Assembly: GCA_022615295.1 (NCBI GenBank)
Contig: JAKEHF010000137.1
Location: forward strand, 1 to 12,250
DNA length: 12,250 nucleotides
Origin: Actinomycetota bacterium
GTDB taxonomy: Bacteria > Actinomycetota > Acidimicrobiia > Spongiisociales > ZC4RG35
Direction: 5' to 3'
A program made the translations under genes and the position numbers. Of the stretch, positions 7,001 through 12,250 are shown piece by piece; the stretch's first letter is position 1, and every line of letters starts with the position of its first letter. Under the pieces are notes generated by a model. That model ran no database searches. It had not been told where the DNA came from and was given only the letters and a program-made list of their open reading frames with translations.

Positions 7001-8465
7001 CGACCTCAAGGCCTTCAACCCGGCGGCTCGGGTCTCGGTGAAGCTCGTTTCCACCCCGGGTGTGGGGACCATCGCCGTTGGAGTGGTCAAGGCGGGAGCC
7101 GACGTGATCACCCTGTCCGGTGGCGAGGGCGGGACTGGTGCCTCCCCATTGGTGTCGATCAAGCACGCCGGCTCCCCATGGGAGCTGGGGCTCGCCGAGA
7201 CCCATCAGGTCCTCGTGGCCAACGACGCCCGCACCCGCGTTGTTTTGGAGACGGACGGCGGGTTCCGAACCGGTGTCGACGTGATCGTCGCCGCCCTCTT
7301 GGGCGCTGAAAGGTTCGGATTCGGAACGCTCCCCCTGCTCGCCCTGGGATGCAAGATGGTCCGTCAGTGCCATCTCAACACCTGTCCGGTGGGCATCACC
7401 ACCCAGGACCTCGACCTCCGAGCCAAGTATCGGGGGTCGGTCGACCAGGTGGTGTCCCTGTTCCGTCTTCTCGCCGAAGAGATCCGTCATTACCTCGCCG
7501 CCCTCGGCGCCCGCTCCATCGAAGAGATCGTCGGCAGGGCCGACCTCCTGAGACCGAAGGAGCCCGACCATCCGCTCTCCGCCGACCTCGCTGCGATGCT
7601 GGTGCACGCCGAGGGTCGCAAGAAGCACGGCGGGTATAGGGCGTTTCCCCTTTCCGACTTGAGCAAGCGGGTGGTGGCCGACGCAGCGGAGGCCCTGCGA
7701 AGCGGCAGACCCGTCCGACTCGCCTATCCCATCCGCAACGTCGACCGCTCCTTCGGGGCCCGTCTCTCGGGGACCATCACCGCCCTGCACGGCTCCGGCG
7801 GGCTTCCCGAGGGCACGATCGACGTCTCACTGTCCGGCACGGCGGGTCAGAGTCTGGGCGCCTGGCTTTGCCCCGGTGTGACGATACGACTCGAGGGCAC
7901 GACGAACGACTACGTCGGCAAGGGCATGGCCGGCGGAGTGCTGGCCATCGCCCCCCGGTCGGAGCTGGGGACGGCCACACCGCACGGCGCAGGCAACGCC
8001 GTGCTCTACGGGGCAACCGGAGGCTCGGTGTTCATCGCCGGGCGTGTTGGCCAGCGTTTCGCTGTCCGGAACTCGGGAGCGACCGCGGTCGTGGAGGGCT
8101 GCTCCGACCATGCCTGCGAGTACATGACGGGGGGTCGGGTCCTCATGCTCGGGCCGACCGGCCGCAATGTCGCCGCCGGGATGACCGGCGGGCTCGTCTA
8201 TGTGTGGGATCCCCCGACCGCCCTCAAAGGTCATCTCGCCGCAACGGCGCCGTCGGTGCGCCGGCCGAGCGACGAGGAGCTCACTGAGATCGAGACGCTC
8301 CTCGGACGACATGTCGAGCTCACCGGCAGCGCTCTCGCCTCCCGGCTGCTCGAGGAGGGGGTGGACCGCAACACATTCTGGGTGATCGAGGGGCAGTCTC
8401 CGAAGGTGGTGGCGTCGGAGACCCAGGAGCTGACCCCGGTCGCCAAGCCGGTCGGCTGGGTCTGA
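4089..8465 (+). CDS. gltB: Glutamate synthase, large (alpha) subunit
   Basis: GltB takes ammonia from glutamine and, with 2-oxoglutarate and reducing power, makes two glutamates. At 1458 residues it has normal full length. Cys13 (DACGVGF) becomes the N-terminal nucleophile of the class II glutaminase domain after loss of a 12-residue propeptide; QRYSTNTFPNW and LAHNGEINT belong to that domain. A central domain follows (VSAQENYREEMQAGLLKVMSKMG). The FMN synthase domain starts near residue 845 (MSHGALSKEA) and carries SGGEGGTGASP and the 3Fe-4S cysteines Cys1088, 1094 and 1099 (CKMVRQCHLNTCPVG). The GXGXG beta-helix domain runs from about 1225 to 1370. The ATG at 4089 follows GAGGGGAGCG. The NADPH-oxidising partner gltD, often adjacent, is absent here, so the small subunit is elsewhere or another electron donor is used. 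Confidence 0.97.
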   Translation: MPSHWQHRERDACGVGFISALDGVPSFRMTRLAVEALVRLDHRGAKAADGTGDGAGLATQIPRRLMTRELGRRGITLGDETLGVVVCFLPSLGAGSGRALIADALAEEGLRVSFWRRVPCDPGVLGSHAAETMPIIEQAVIVSTDPVDVVEDRLYLARKRIERAAAPGLSIPSASARTVVYKGLFTASRVSDFYWDLRDPDYETAFAVFHQRYSTNTFPNWVNVQPFRVLAHNGEINTISANRSWMLAREKGARAGRWGDRLPDLFPFLQGDASDSASLDNVFELLLRSGRSLPHVKELLIPAAWENVTDLDPELAAFYEYNAFLTEPWDGPAAVVATDGISLLAGMDRNGLRPARWTLTPQVLLVASEAGVCPEEEAMAVETGQLGPGEMILFEGIRGRVIHGDELKAELASLHPYDEWIDSETLHIKAPFDAEADVRFDGAALARVFGYTPEERRLVLAEMASGRTPLGSMGNDTGLAALAAGPQRLPRFFHQQFAQVTNPPMDPIREMLVMSMSIQLGRRGSILDDGRQQAHLIELSGPVISDAELVAILASADKGFGSHWIEALWPSSEGPPGMEDRLDVICAEAARAVADGVSILVLSDRGCDPDHTPLPMLLVVGAVHHRLIDEGIRGNVSIVVVSGEPRDPHDLACLIGFGASAVNPYLAIDQVRDLSVSGLVDLDPVSAQENYREEMQAGLLKVMSKMGICTLSAYRGSELFEPIGIAEEVCLRAFRNAPRRLRGIGFGELAKSALEAHSRYHQGETPHGGFYKHHSRGERHVTSPLAVKAVQKAARTGEIHDWVDYLRIVGDRPPALIRDLLDLVPAEPIPIDEVESVERVMRRFTTAAMSHGALSKEAHETLAAAMNLIGGLSNSGEGGEDNDRFATATNSAIKQVASGRFGVTPAYLLSAEELQIKMAQGSKPGEGGQLPGHKVTDEIARLRHTGPGVTLISPPPHHDIYSIEDLAQLIYDLKAFNPAARVSVKLVSTPGVGTIAVGVVKAGADVITLSGGEGGTGASPLVSIKHAGSPWELGLAETHQVLVANDARTRVVLETDGGFRTGVDVIVAALLGAERFGFGTLPLLALGCKMVRQCHLNTCPVGITTQDLDLRAKYRGSVDQVVSLFRLLAEEIRHYLAALGARSIEEIVGRADLLRPKEPDHPLSADLAAMLVHAEGRKKHGGYRAFPLSDLSKRVVADAAEALRSGRPVRLAYPIRNVDRSFGARLSGTITALHGSGGLPEGTIDVSLSGTAGQSLGAWLCPGVTIRLEGTTNDYVGKGMAGGVLAIAPRSELGTATPHGAGNAVLYGATGGSVFIAGRVGQRFAVRNSGATAVVEGCSDHACEYMTGGRVLMLGPTGRNVAAGMTGGLVYVWDPPTALKGHLAATAPSVRRPSDEELTEIETLLGRHVELTGSALASRLLEEGVDRNTFWVIEGQSPKVVASETQELTPVAKPVGWV

Positions 8466-9014
8466 TCACTCGTCGGGCGGGTCCTCGGGCTCTTCGCCAA
8501 CATCCTCGAGCCCCTCGCAGAACTCCAGCTCGTCGCCACACAGAACGATCGTGTAGTCGGCGACCAGCTCTCCACCGCTGTACCTGACGGTCACGCTGTC
8601 GACGACGCCTCCACCGGGACCGCCGCGTTCGACCCCGATGATGATCTGGGTCCTCGTCACCGGGTCGGCCTCGCCGCAGTCGGTGTCGACGACAGCCCCA
8701 TCGATCTCCTGCAGGGTCTCGGGGGCGAGTCCGGTGGGGGGAAACCCGTCGACCGCGCCCACGAAACCATCCTCGGCCTCGTACACGTAGCCGCCCAACA
8801 CCTCGATCGAGCCCTGGATGCTGGTGGCTCCCACCGAGACCAGCCTCACCGGGCCGTCGCTGGCGCAGACAAAGATCCCGAATGACTTGTCGGTGCCTGC
8901 GCTGAAATCGCGAAAGCCGTTGATGACCTGCTCATCGAGGGACACCAAGGTTCCGGAAGGCTCGTTGCATGCGGCGACGAGAAGCAACAGGGCGCTGACC
9001 AGGACGCGACGCAC
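8466..9014 (-). CDS. Predicted lipoprotein of unknown function
   Basis: I do not recognise a family for this 182-residue protein. It begins with a classical lipoprotein signal: MRR, a hydrophobic stretch, and the lipobox VAAC with Cys16 as the lipidation site, so it should be anchored outside the cytoplasmic membrane. The mature part is acidic, has four further cysteines that could form disulfides, looks mostly beta-rich, and ends in a very acidic tail (EEPEDPPDE). The GTG start at 9014 is chosen because the signal peptide starts there and a TACCCT -10 element lies at leaderless distance; no good ribosome binding site is present. It is divergent from the zinc-protease lipoprotein gene, and its stop codon directly abuts that of gltB on the other strand. 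A surface role is inferred only from the signal peptide. Confidence 0.75.
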   Translation of the reverse strand: MRRVLVSALLLLVAACNEPSGTLVSLDEQVINGFRDFSAGTDKSFGIFVCASDGPVRLVSVGATSIQGSIEVLGGYVYEAEDGFVGAVDGFPPTGLAPETLQEIDGAVVDTDCGEADPVTRTQIIIGVERGGPGGGVVDSVTVRYSGGELVADYTIVLCGDELEFCEGLEDVGEEPEDPPDE

Positions 9015-9020
9015 CCTGCG

Positions 9021-9050
9021 AGGGTAAGGGCTGGACAGGCTCTATGCCCA
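9021..9050 (-). promoter_or_regulatory. Leaderless promoter of the minus-strand lipoprotein gene
   Basis: Read on the minus strand, TACCCT (9026-9021) is a TAnnnT -10 hexamer whose predicted start falls exactly on the G of the GTG start at 9014. TGGGCA (9050-9045) matches four of six -35 consensus bases with an 18-base spacer. The transcript would have no 5' leader. Confidence 0.5.
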
Positions 9051-9076
9051 GGTCAGGAATACGGCCGACCTGCCGA

Positions 9077-9082
9077 TAACCT
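9077..9082 (+). promoter_or_regulatory. -10 element for the zinc-protease lipoprotein gene
   Basis: TAACCT fits TAnnnT. The predicted start falls at about 9089, one base before the ATG at 9090, and there is no Shine-Dalgarno sequence. This suggests a leaderless transcript. No convincing -35 box was found. Confidence 0.45.
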
Positions 9083-9089
9083 GGTCGTG

Positions 9090-10412
9090 ATGACCCCACG
9101 ACGCCCTCTCCTCCTCGTCTGTCTCGTCGTCGTGTCCCTCATGGTCTCTGCCTGCACCCGCACTCCCGCCGAGACCAGCACCACCGCGACGCCGCCCACC
9201 ACGCTGAGCGAGTCGACCACTACCACGACCGGTGAGATATCGACCTCGACCAGCGCACCGGGCATCACCAGACCCGACCTCAGCGGTCTCGAGGGTCTCT
9301 CGGTGGGGGTGCGGGCCCAGCTGGAGGATCTGATCGTTGCCGCCCAGGAGATACGTGATCTCCCCCTTCTCTCGGTTCCGGTGATCACGGTGCTCGACGA
9401 GTCCGCCTTCGAGGCCCGGGTGCAGTCGATAGTCGACGAGGCCTCGGAGAGCTTTCCCGCCGACCAGGCCCTGTACAAGGCCTTGGGGCTGCTCGCACCG
9501 GAAGCCGATCTCGTGACGATGCTCAACGCCCTATACAGCGAGCAGGTGGCGGGGTTCTACGACGACGGCGAGATCGTGGTCCCCTCGAGTGGCGACAGCC
9601 TGAGCGTCATCGCCCAGGGGACGATCTTCCACGAGATGGTCCACGTGCTCGCCGACCAACACTTCGGCTTCGACGCCGTACGCGTGGAGATGGAGGAGGA
9701 GAAGCGCTTCGACGAGCTCGCCGCCTACCAGGCCCTGGCAGAGGGCGACGCCTCTCTCGCCGAAGTGATGTGGGTGCAGTCGTTGTCCCAGCGCGAGCTC
9801 GGCGAGCTAATCGCCGCCTCGTTCGAGATCGACAGGACGGTGCTCGACTCCATGCCCCGCTTCATCAGGGACTCTCTGATGTTTCCCTACCAGTCGGGCC
9901 TCGAGTTCGCACAGGGTCTCTATCAGACCGGTGGCTGGGAGGCGGTCAACGAGGCCTACACGACGATGCCGGACCTACCCGGTTCGACCGAGCAGATCCT
10001 GACGCCGGATGACTATGGACGTGACCTCCCTGCCGCGGTCGAGACCCTGGATGTCGACGTTCCCGGCTACGAGCTCGAGGCGACCTCGGTTTGGGGCGAG
10101 CTGGGGCTGCGGCTGATGATGGATCAGGGGCTGGGGGAGCGGGCCTCTCTCGAGGCCTCCGACGGCTGGGGCGGCGACTTCTACCACCAGTGGTTCGACG
10201 GGCAGAACGCCGCTCTCCTGGTGGTTCTGGCAGCCGACACTGCGGCAGACCTGGAGGAGATGCGCAGCGGTCTTCTCTCCTACGCCCAGTCGATGGTGGA
10301 CGAGGAGGACTTCGTGTGGGTCGACGAGGAGGCGGGGCTCCTCTACTTCATCCTCGCCGACGAGGAGACGGTGGGCGAGGGCATTAGGGACGCCGTAGGG
10401 CTCACCCCCTGA
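9090..10412 (+). CDS. Predicted zinc metalloprotease lipoprotein (HExxH)
   Basis: This 440-residue protein starts with a lipoprotein signal (TPRRPLLLVCLVVVSLMVSAC; lipobox VSAC, Cys22) followed by a Ser/Thr/Pro-rich linker to about residue 57, typical of surface-anchored proteins. The folded part contains HEMVH (His181, Glu182, His185) in the longer HEMVHVLADQHF. Glu218 in LAEGDASL is placed like the third zinc ligand of gluzincin-like proteins. I recall other actinobacterial and Chloroflexi secreted proteins with HExxHxLxDQHF followed by EGDA, but cannot name a studied member. Later parts lack recognised motifs. A GTG directly upstream (9087) is an alternative start; the ATG at 9090 fits a leaderless transcript. 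Peptidase activity and substrates are inferred. It is divergent from another lipoprotein gene and may share its regulation. Confidence 0.82.
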   Translation: MTPRRPLLLVCLVVVSLMVSACTRTPAETSTTATPPTTLSESTTTTTGEISTSTSAPGITRPDLSGLEGLSVGVRAQLEDLIVAAQEIRDLPLLSVPVITVLDESAFEARVQSIVDEASESFPADQALYKALGLLAPEADLVTMLNALYSEQVAGFYDDGEIVVPSSGDSLSVIAQGTIFHEMVHVLADQHFGFDAVRVEMEEEKRFDELAAYQALAEGDASLAEVMWVQSLSQRELGELIAASFEIDRTVLDSMPRFIRDSLMFPYQSGLEFAQGLYQTGGWEAVNEAYTTMPDLPGSTEQILTPDDYGRDLPAAVETLDVDVPGYELEATSVWGELGLRLMMDQGLGERASLEASDGWGGDFYHQWFDGQNAALLVVLAADTAADLEEMRSGLLSYAQSMVDEEDFVWVDEEAGLLYFILADEETVGEGIRDAVGLTP

Positions 10413-10440
10413 ACGGCTTCCAACTCCCAGACGGGGCATC

Positions 10441-10446
10441 TAGGTT
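10441..10446 (+). promoter_or_regulatory. -10 element for the DUF192-rsmI pair
   Basis: TAGGTT fits TAnnnT and predicts a start near 10453, two bases before the ATG at 10455. No ribosome binding site is present, so the transcript would be nearly leaderless. The -35 region is unconvincing. Confidence 0.4.
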
Positions 10447-10454
10447 CGGACCGC

Positions 10455-10769
10455 ATGGAGGCAACACTCGGCTGTGATGGCTGGAGCCGCCGCGTGACGG
10501 TCGCCCGCGGCTTCTGGCAGCGATTACGCGGGATTCGTGGGCGAAGCGGCGCCGACTCGATTCTCATCGCGACCAGGTCGGTCCATGGCTTCGGGGTCGG
10601 CCGACCGATCCTGGCAGTGGGGCTCGACTCGGGTCTGCGGGTCGTGGTCATCAGGGACCTCCCACCGGGTCGGATCGTCTGGTCTCGCGGGGTGAGATGG
10701 TGGCTCGAGCTACCCGCCGATGCGAAGCCACCGGCAGTGGGCCGGGTGCTCGAGGTGACCCTTGGCTGA
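10455..10769 (+). CDS. DUF192 family protein
   Basis: This small protein of 104 residues matches the DUF192 pattern I know. An early RGFWQRLRGIRG corresponds to the usual segment before the first core strand. Then come TRSVHGFGVGRPILAVGLD (residues 40-58), where family members typically read SVHTFFM..PIDVVFLD, DLPPGR, and a WWLELPA stretch near the end. The biochemical function of DUF192 is not established. No signal peptide is visible, so it is probably cytoplasmic. Its last eight bases overlap the rsmI start, indicating translational coupling. The ATG at 10455 is the only good start, with a likely -10 element just upstream. Confidence 0.8.
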   Translation: MEATLGCDGWSRRVTVARGFWQRLRGIRGRSGADSILIATRSVHGFGVGRPILAVGLDSGLRVVVIRDLPPGRIVWSRGVRWWLELPADAKPPAVGRVLEVTLG

Positions 10770-11586
10770 GGGGAGGCTCTATGTCTGCGCCACACCGATC
10801 GGGAACCTCGCCGACATCAGCGACAGGCTGCGTCAGACCCTGTCGGCTGTCGACGTGGTCTATGCCGAGGACACGAGACGGGTCGCCAAGCTGCTCGCTC
10901 GTCTCGAGATCGTGGCCGAGGTTCGCTCTTTATTCGAGGGTAACGAGCGAATGAGGAGCGCCGAGCTGGTCAGGGCCCTGGCCGAGGGCCGCGATGTGGC
11001 CCTGGTGAGCGATGCCGGCACACCGACGGTGAGCGATCCCGGAGCTATGGCGGTGGCGATGGCCCGTGAGGCGGGTCATCCGGTGACGGTGATCCCCGGA
11101 CCGTCGGCAGTCACCACGGCCCTCGCCGTCTCGGGGTTCCCCGCCGACCGCTTCGTCTTCGAGGGGTTTCTCCCCCGTCAGGGGAAAGAGAGAGCGGAAC
11201 ATGTAGAGGCCCTCGCCGTCGAGCCGAGGACCGTGGTCCTCTTCGTCAGCCCGCGCCGGGTCCAGGCCGATCTGACGGCCCTTCGGGATGCAATCGGCGG
11301 CGAGCGCCGGGTCGTGGTGGCCAGGGAGCTCACCAAGCTCCATGAGGAGGTCTGGGCGGGGACCCTCGACGAGGCAGTGAGGCGATGGCGTGGTGAGACC
11401 AAGGGCGAGCTCACCGTGGTCCTGGCACCCGCCCCATCCGTCGACCCCGCGGTCTCCGAGGCTATTGCCGAAGCGAGAGACCTGATGGACTCGGGAGTCT
11501 CCGTCTCCGAGGCGGCGCGTCGGGTGGCGGAGAGCTCAGGGGTCTCGCGTCGTGTGGTCTATCAAGCCCTCATCGAGGGTCGTTGA
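10762..11586 (+). CDS. rsmI: 16S rRNA (cytidine1402-2'-O)-methyltransferase RsmI
   Basis: RsmI uses SAM to methylate the 2'-O of C1402 in the decoding centre of 16S rRNA. The 274-residue length is normal. Landmarks of this tetrapyrrole-methylase-fold family are YVCATPIGNLADIS (residues 7-20), YAEDTRRVAKLL, VSDAGTPTVSDPG (from residue 82), IPGPSAVTTALAVSGFP, GFLPRQGKER and ARELTKLHEEVWAGTL. The C-terminal 40 residues form the helix-turn-helix-like tail typical of RsmI (SVSEAARRVAES). A TTG at 10762 is the only start that keeps the conserved N-terminus; GAGGTG (10752-10757) is its ribosome binding site, inside the end of the DUF192 gene. Actinobacterial rsmI often neighbours metG and tatD; a tatD start does lie downstream here, but metG is absent. 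Confidence 0.96.
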   Translation: MAEGRLYVCATPIGNLADISDRLRQTLSAVDVVYAEDTRRVAKLLARLEIVAEVRSLFEGNERMRSAELVRALAEGRDVALVSDAGTPTVSDPGAMAVAMAREAGHPVTVIPGPSAVTTALAVSGFPADRFVFEGFLPRQGKERAEHVEALAVEPRTVVLFVSPRRVQADLTALRDAIGGERRVVVARELTKLHEEVWAGTLDEAVRRWRGETKGELTVVLAPAPSVDPAVSEAIAEARDLMDSGVSVSEAARRVAESSGVSRRVVYQALIEGR

Positions 11587-11815
11587 CGAGCTGGGCGCGA
11601 CAGCTCGCACAGATCCCCTTGCCACGGAACTGGGTGACGTTGGTGTCCGACCCACAGAAGGTGCAGGTGTCCGTCATCTTCCTCAGGACGATGTTCGATC
11701 CGTCGACGGCGATGTAGAGATGGTCGCCCTCACGTATGTTGAACATCCGGCGTGTCTCGGCCGGGATGACGATCCTTCCGAGGTCGTCGATCTTCCTCGT
11801 GATTCCTGAGTCCAT
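11570..11815 (-). CDS. AbrB/SpoVT-fold transcriptional regulator with C-terminal zinc-ribbon-like motif
   Basis: This 81-residue protein starts with the swapped-hairpin AbrB DNA-binding domain. GITRKIDDLGRIVIPAETRR (residues 4-23) is nearly the textbook motif, followed by the second half to about residue 47. Next come CTFC (Cys51, Cys54) and CASC (Cys69, Cys72), two CxxC pairs likely to hold one zinc ion. Such AbrB plus CxxC proteins are familiar to me from Clostridia-type genomes, where AbrB proteins act as dimeric or tetrameric transition-state regulators. In this context the target is unknown; autoregulation of the divergent abrB/tatD region is possible. The frame is open further upstream, but the ATG at 11815 matches the family start. 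Its last 17 bases overlap the end of rsmI on the other strand. Confidence 0.9.
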   Translation of the reverse strand: MDSGITRKIDDLGRIVIPAETRRMFNIREGDHLYIAVDGSNIVLRKMTDTCTFCGSDTNVTQFRGKGICASCRAQLVNDPR

Positions 11816-11826
11816 GACCGGGGGGC

Positions 11827-11836
11827 AGCCTACTGT
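11827..11836. promoter_or_regulatory. Overlapping divergent -10 elements for tatD and the AbrB gene
   Basis: On the plus strand TACTGT (11831-11836) and on the minus strand TAGGCT (11832-11827) are both TAnnnT hexamers, and they share the same TA base pairs. Predicted starts lie three bases before the tatD ATG and five bases before the abrB ATG. Neither gene has a Shine-Dalgarno sequence in the 30-bp gap. This fits one bidirectional promoter giving two nearly leaderless transcripts. Confidence 0.4.
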
Positions 11837-11845
11837 CCACGAGCC

Positions 11846-12025
11846 ATGCCCTGGGTCGACACCCACTGCCATCTCCAACTGGACGGGCGTCCGGCCGACG
11901 TCCTCCTGGGCCGAGCCGAGGAGGTCGCCTGGGTGGTGGTCCCCGGGGTCGATCACCTCTCGTCATTGGCCGCCATCGAGCTCGCCGCGGATCATCCGGG
12001 TCGTGTTCTCGCCACCGCCGGTCTC
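11846..12025 (+). CDS. tatD: TatD family metal-dependent hydrolase, N-terminal fragment cut by a junction
   Basis: The first 60 codons read as TatD: WVDTHCHLQLDG supplies the HxH metal ligands (His7, His9), then VAWVVVPGVDHLSSLAAIELAADHPG and VLATAGL match the first beta-alpha units of the TIM barrel. TatD proteins are Mg-dependent nucleases of about 260 residues. After Leu60, where the family continues with HPH, the reading frame stays open to the window end but encodes unrelated residues. That sequence is the antisense of the glycosyltransferase gene on the other strand. The gene is therefore truncated here, by a real rearrangement or a chimeric assembly. Its place after rsmI agrees with common actinobacterial gene order, so the tatD side probably belongs to this locus. 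Confidence 0.8.
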
Positions 12026-12250
12026 CAGCTCGGCCAGCAGGTCGCCGAGGGCCGATGGGTCGTGGGACAGGTCGCCGTCCATCTCCACCAGCGCTTCGTA
12101 GCCCTGGGCCAGCCCGACCTTGAAGCCTTCCCGGTAGGCGCTCCCGAGCCCCGATTTGGACGGGCGCCGCAGCACCTCGATCCCGCCGAGCTCGGGGGCG
12201 AGGGCGTCGGCCAGGTCGGCCGTGCCGTCGGGGCTGTTGTCGTCGACCAC
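11963..12250 (-). CDS. Polyprenol-phosphate mannosyltransferase-like GT2 glycosyltransferase, internal fragment
   Basis: The coding strand enters from beyond the window end and reads VDDNSPDGTADLAD, then RRPSKSGLGSAYREGFKVGL and VEMDGDLSHDPSAL. These are the nucleotide-sugar and metal-binding motifs (DDNSPDGT, DxD-like DGDLSHDP) of family 2 glycosyltransferases that charge polyprenol phosphate with mannose (Ppm1/DPM1 type). Roughly 40 N-terminal residues should lie outside. Homology stops at ELETGG (about 12014), just before the family's expected DLVIGSRY segment. The remaining 15 or so codons to the stop at 11963 are the antisense of tatD. The stop is therefore accidental and the protein as read would lack the rest of its catalytic domain. 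Together with the tatD truncation this marks a head-to-head junction. Confidence 0.82.
   Translation of the reverse strand: MVDDNSPDGTADLADALAPELGGIEVLRRPSKSGLGSAYREGFKVGLAQGYEALVEMDGDLSHDPSALGDLLAELETGGGENTTRMIRGELDGGQ

Noticed and set aside
11816..11956. N-terminal extension of the AbrB-like protein to 11956
   Set aside because: The extra 47 residues are antisense to tatD and unlike AbrB proteins, which start right before the GITRKIDDLGR motif.
12026..12250. Continuation of the tatD reading frame to the window end as a full TatD protein
   Set aside because: The frame is open, but its residues do not resemble TatD after codon 60, while the opposite strand gives clear glycosyltransferase motifs.
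1..12250. CRISPR arrays, tRNA or rRNA genes, insertion sequences, phage or toxin-antitoxin genes
   Set aside because: No regularly spaced repeats, cloverleaf-like sequences, transposase motifs or terminal repeats were recognised by eye on either strand.

Overview
This is a gene-dense, high-GC window. Strong G/C bias at third codon positions, an actinobacterial-type CysO sulfur carrier, several probable leaderless promoters and a Ppm1-type glycosyltransferase fragment suggest an actinomycete-like genome. An uncultured Actinomycetota lineage, perhaps near Acidimicrobiia, is plausible, but the rank is inference. No rRNA, tRNA, CRISPR array, insertion sequence or phage gene was seen. The longest gene-free stretch is 1052-1282 (231 bp), which holds a promoter and a riboswitch.

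Layout. 1-1051: the 3' part of argJ, then argR, the end of an arginine biosynthesis operon. 1093-3961: a promoter, a SAM-binding riboswitch and a tight three-gene operon. The operon encodes a threonine-synthase-like PLP enzyme with a non-canonical active site, a CysO-like sulfur carrier ending in Gly-Gly, and a rhodanese-MoeB/ThiF activating enzyme. I read it as a protein-thiocarboxylate route to homocysteine and methionine that is repressed by SAM. The rhodanese-E1 protein would load sulfur on the carrier, and the ThrC-like enzyme would use it on an activated homoserine, probably O-phosphohomoserine. This is the most interesting system in the window.

4011-8465: a palindrome, a promoter and gltB, the large subunit of glutamate synthase, with no gltD beside it. 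8466-10412: two divergent lipoprotein genes sharing a 75-bp promoter region. One is of unknown function and the other is a predicted HExxH zinc protease. 10455-11586: a DUF192 protein overlapping rsmI (16S rRNA C1402 2'-O-methyltransferase). 11570-11815, minus strand: an AbrB-fold regulator with a C-terminal zinc-ribbon-like motif, whose 3' end overlaps that of rsmI.

11846-12250: the start of tatD runs for about 60 codons, then the sequence switches abruptly to the antisense of a polyprenol-phosphate mannosyltransferase gene. The two meet near 12011-12027. This is either a genuine rearrangement or an assembly/amplification chimera, and sequence beyond this point should be treated with caution.
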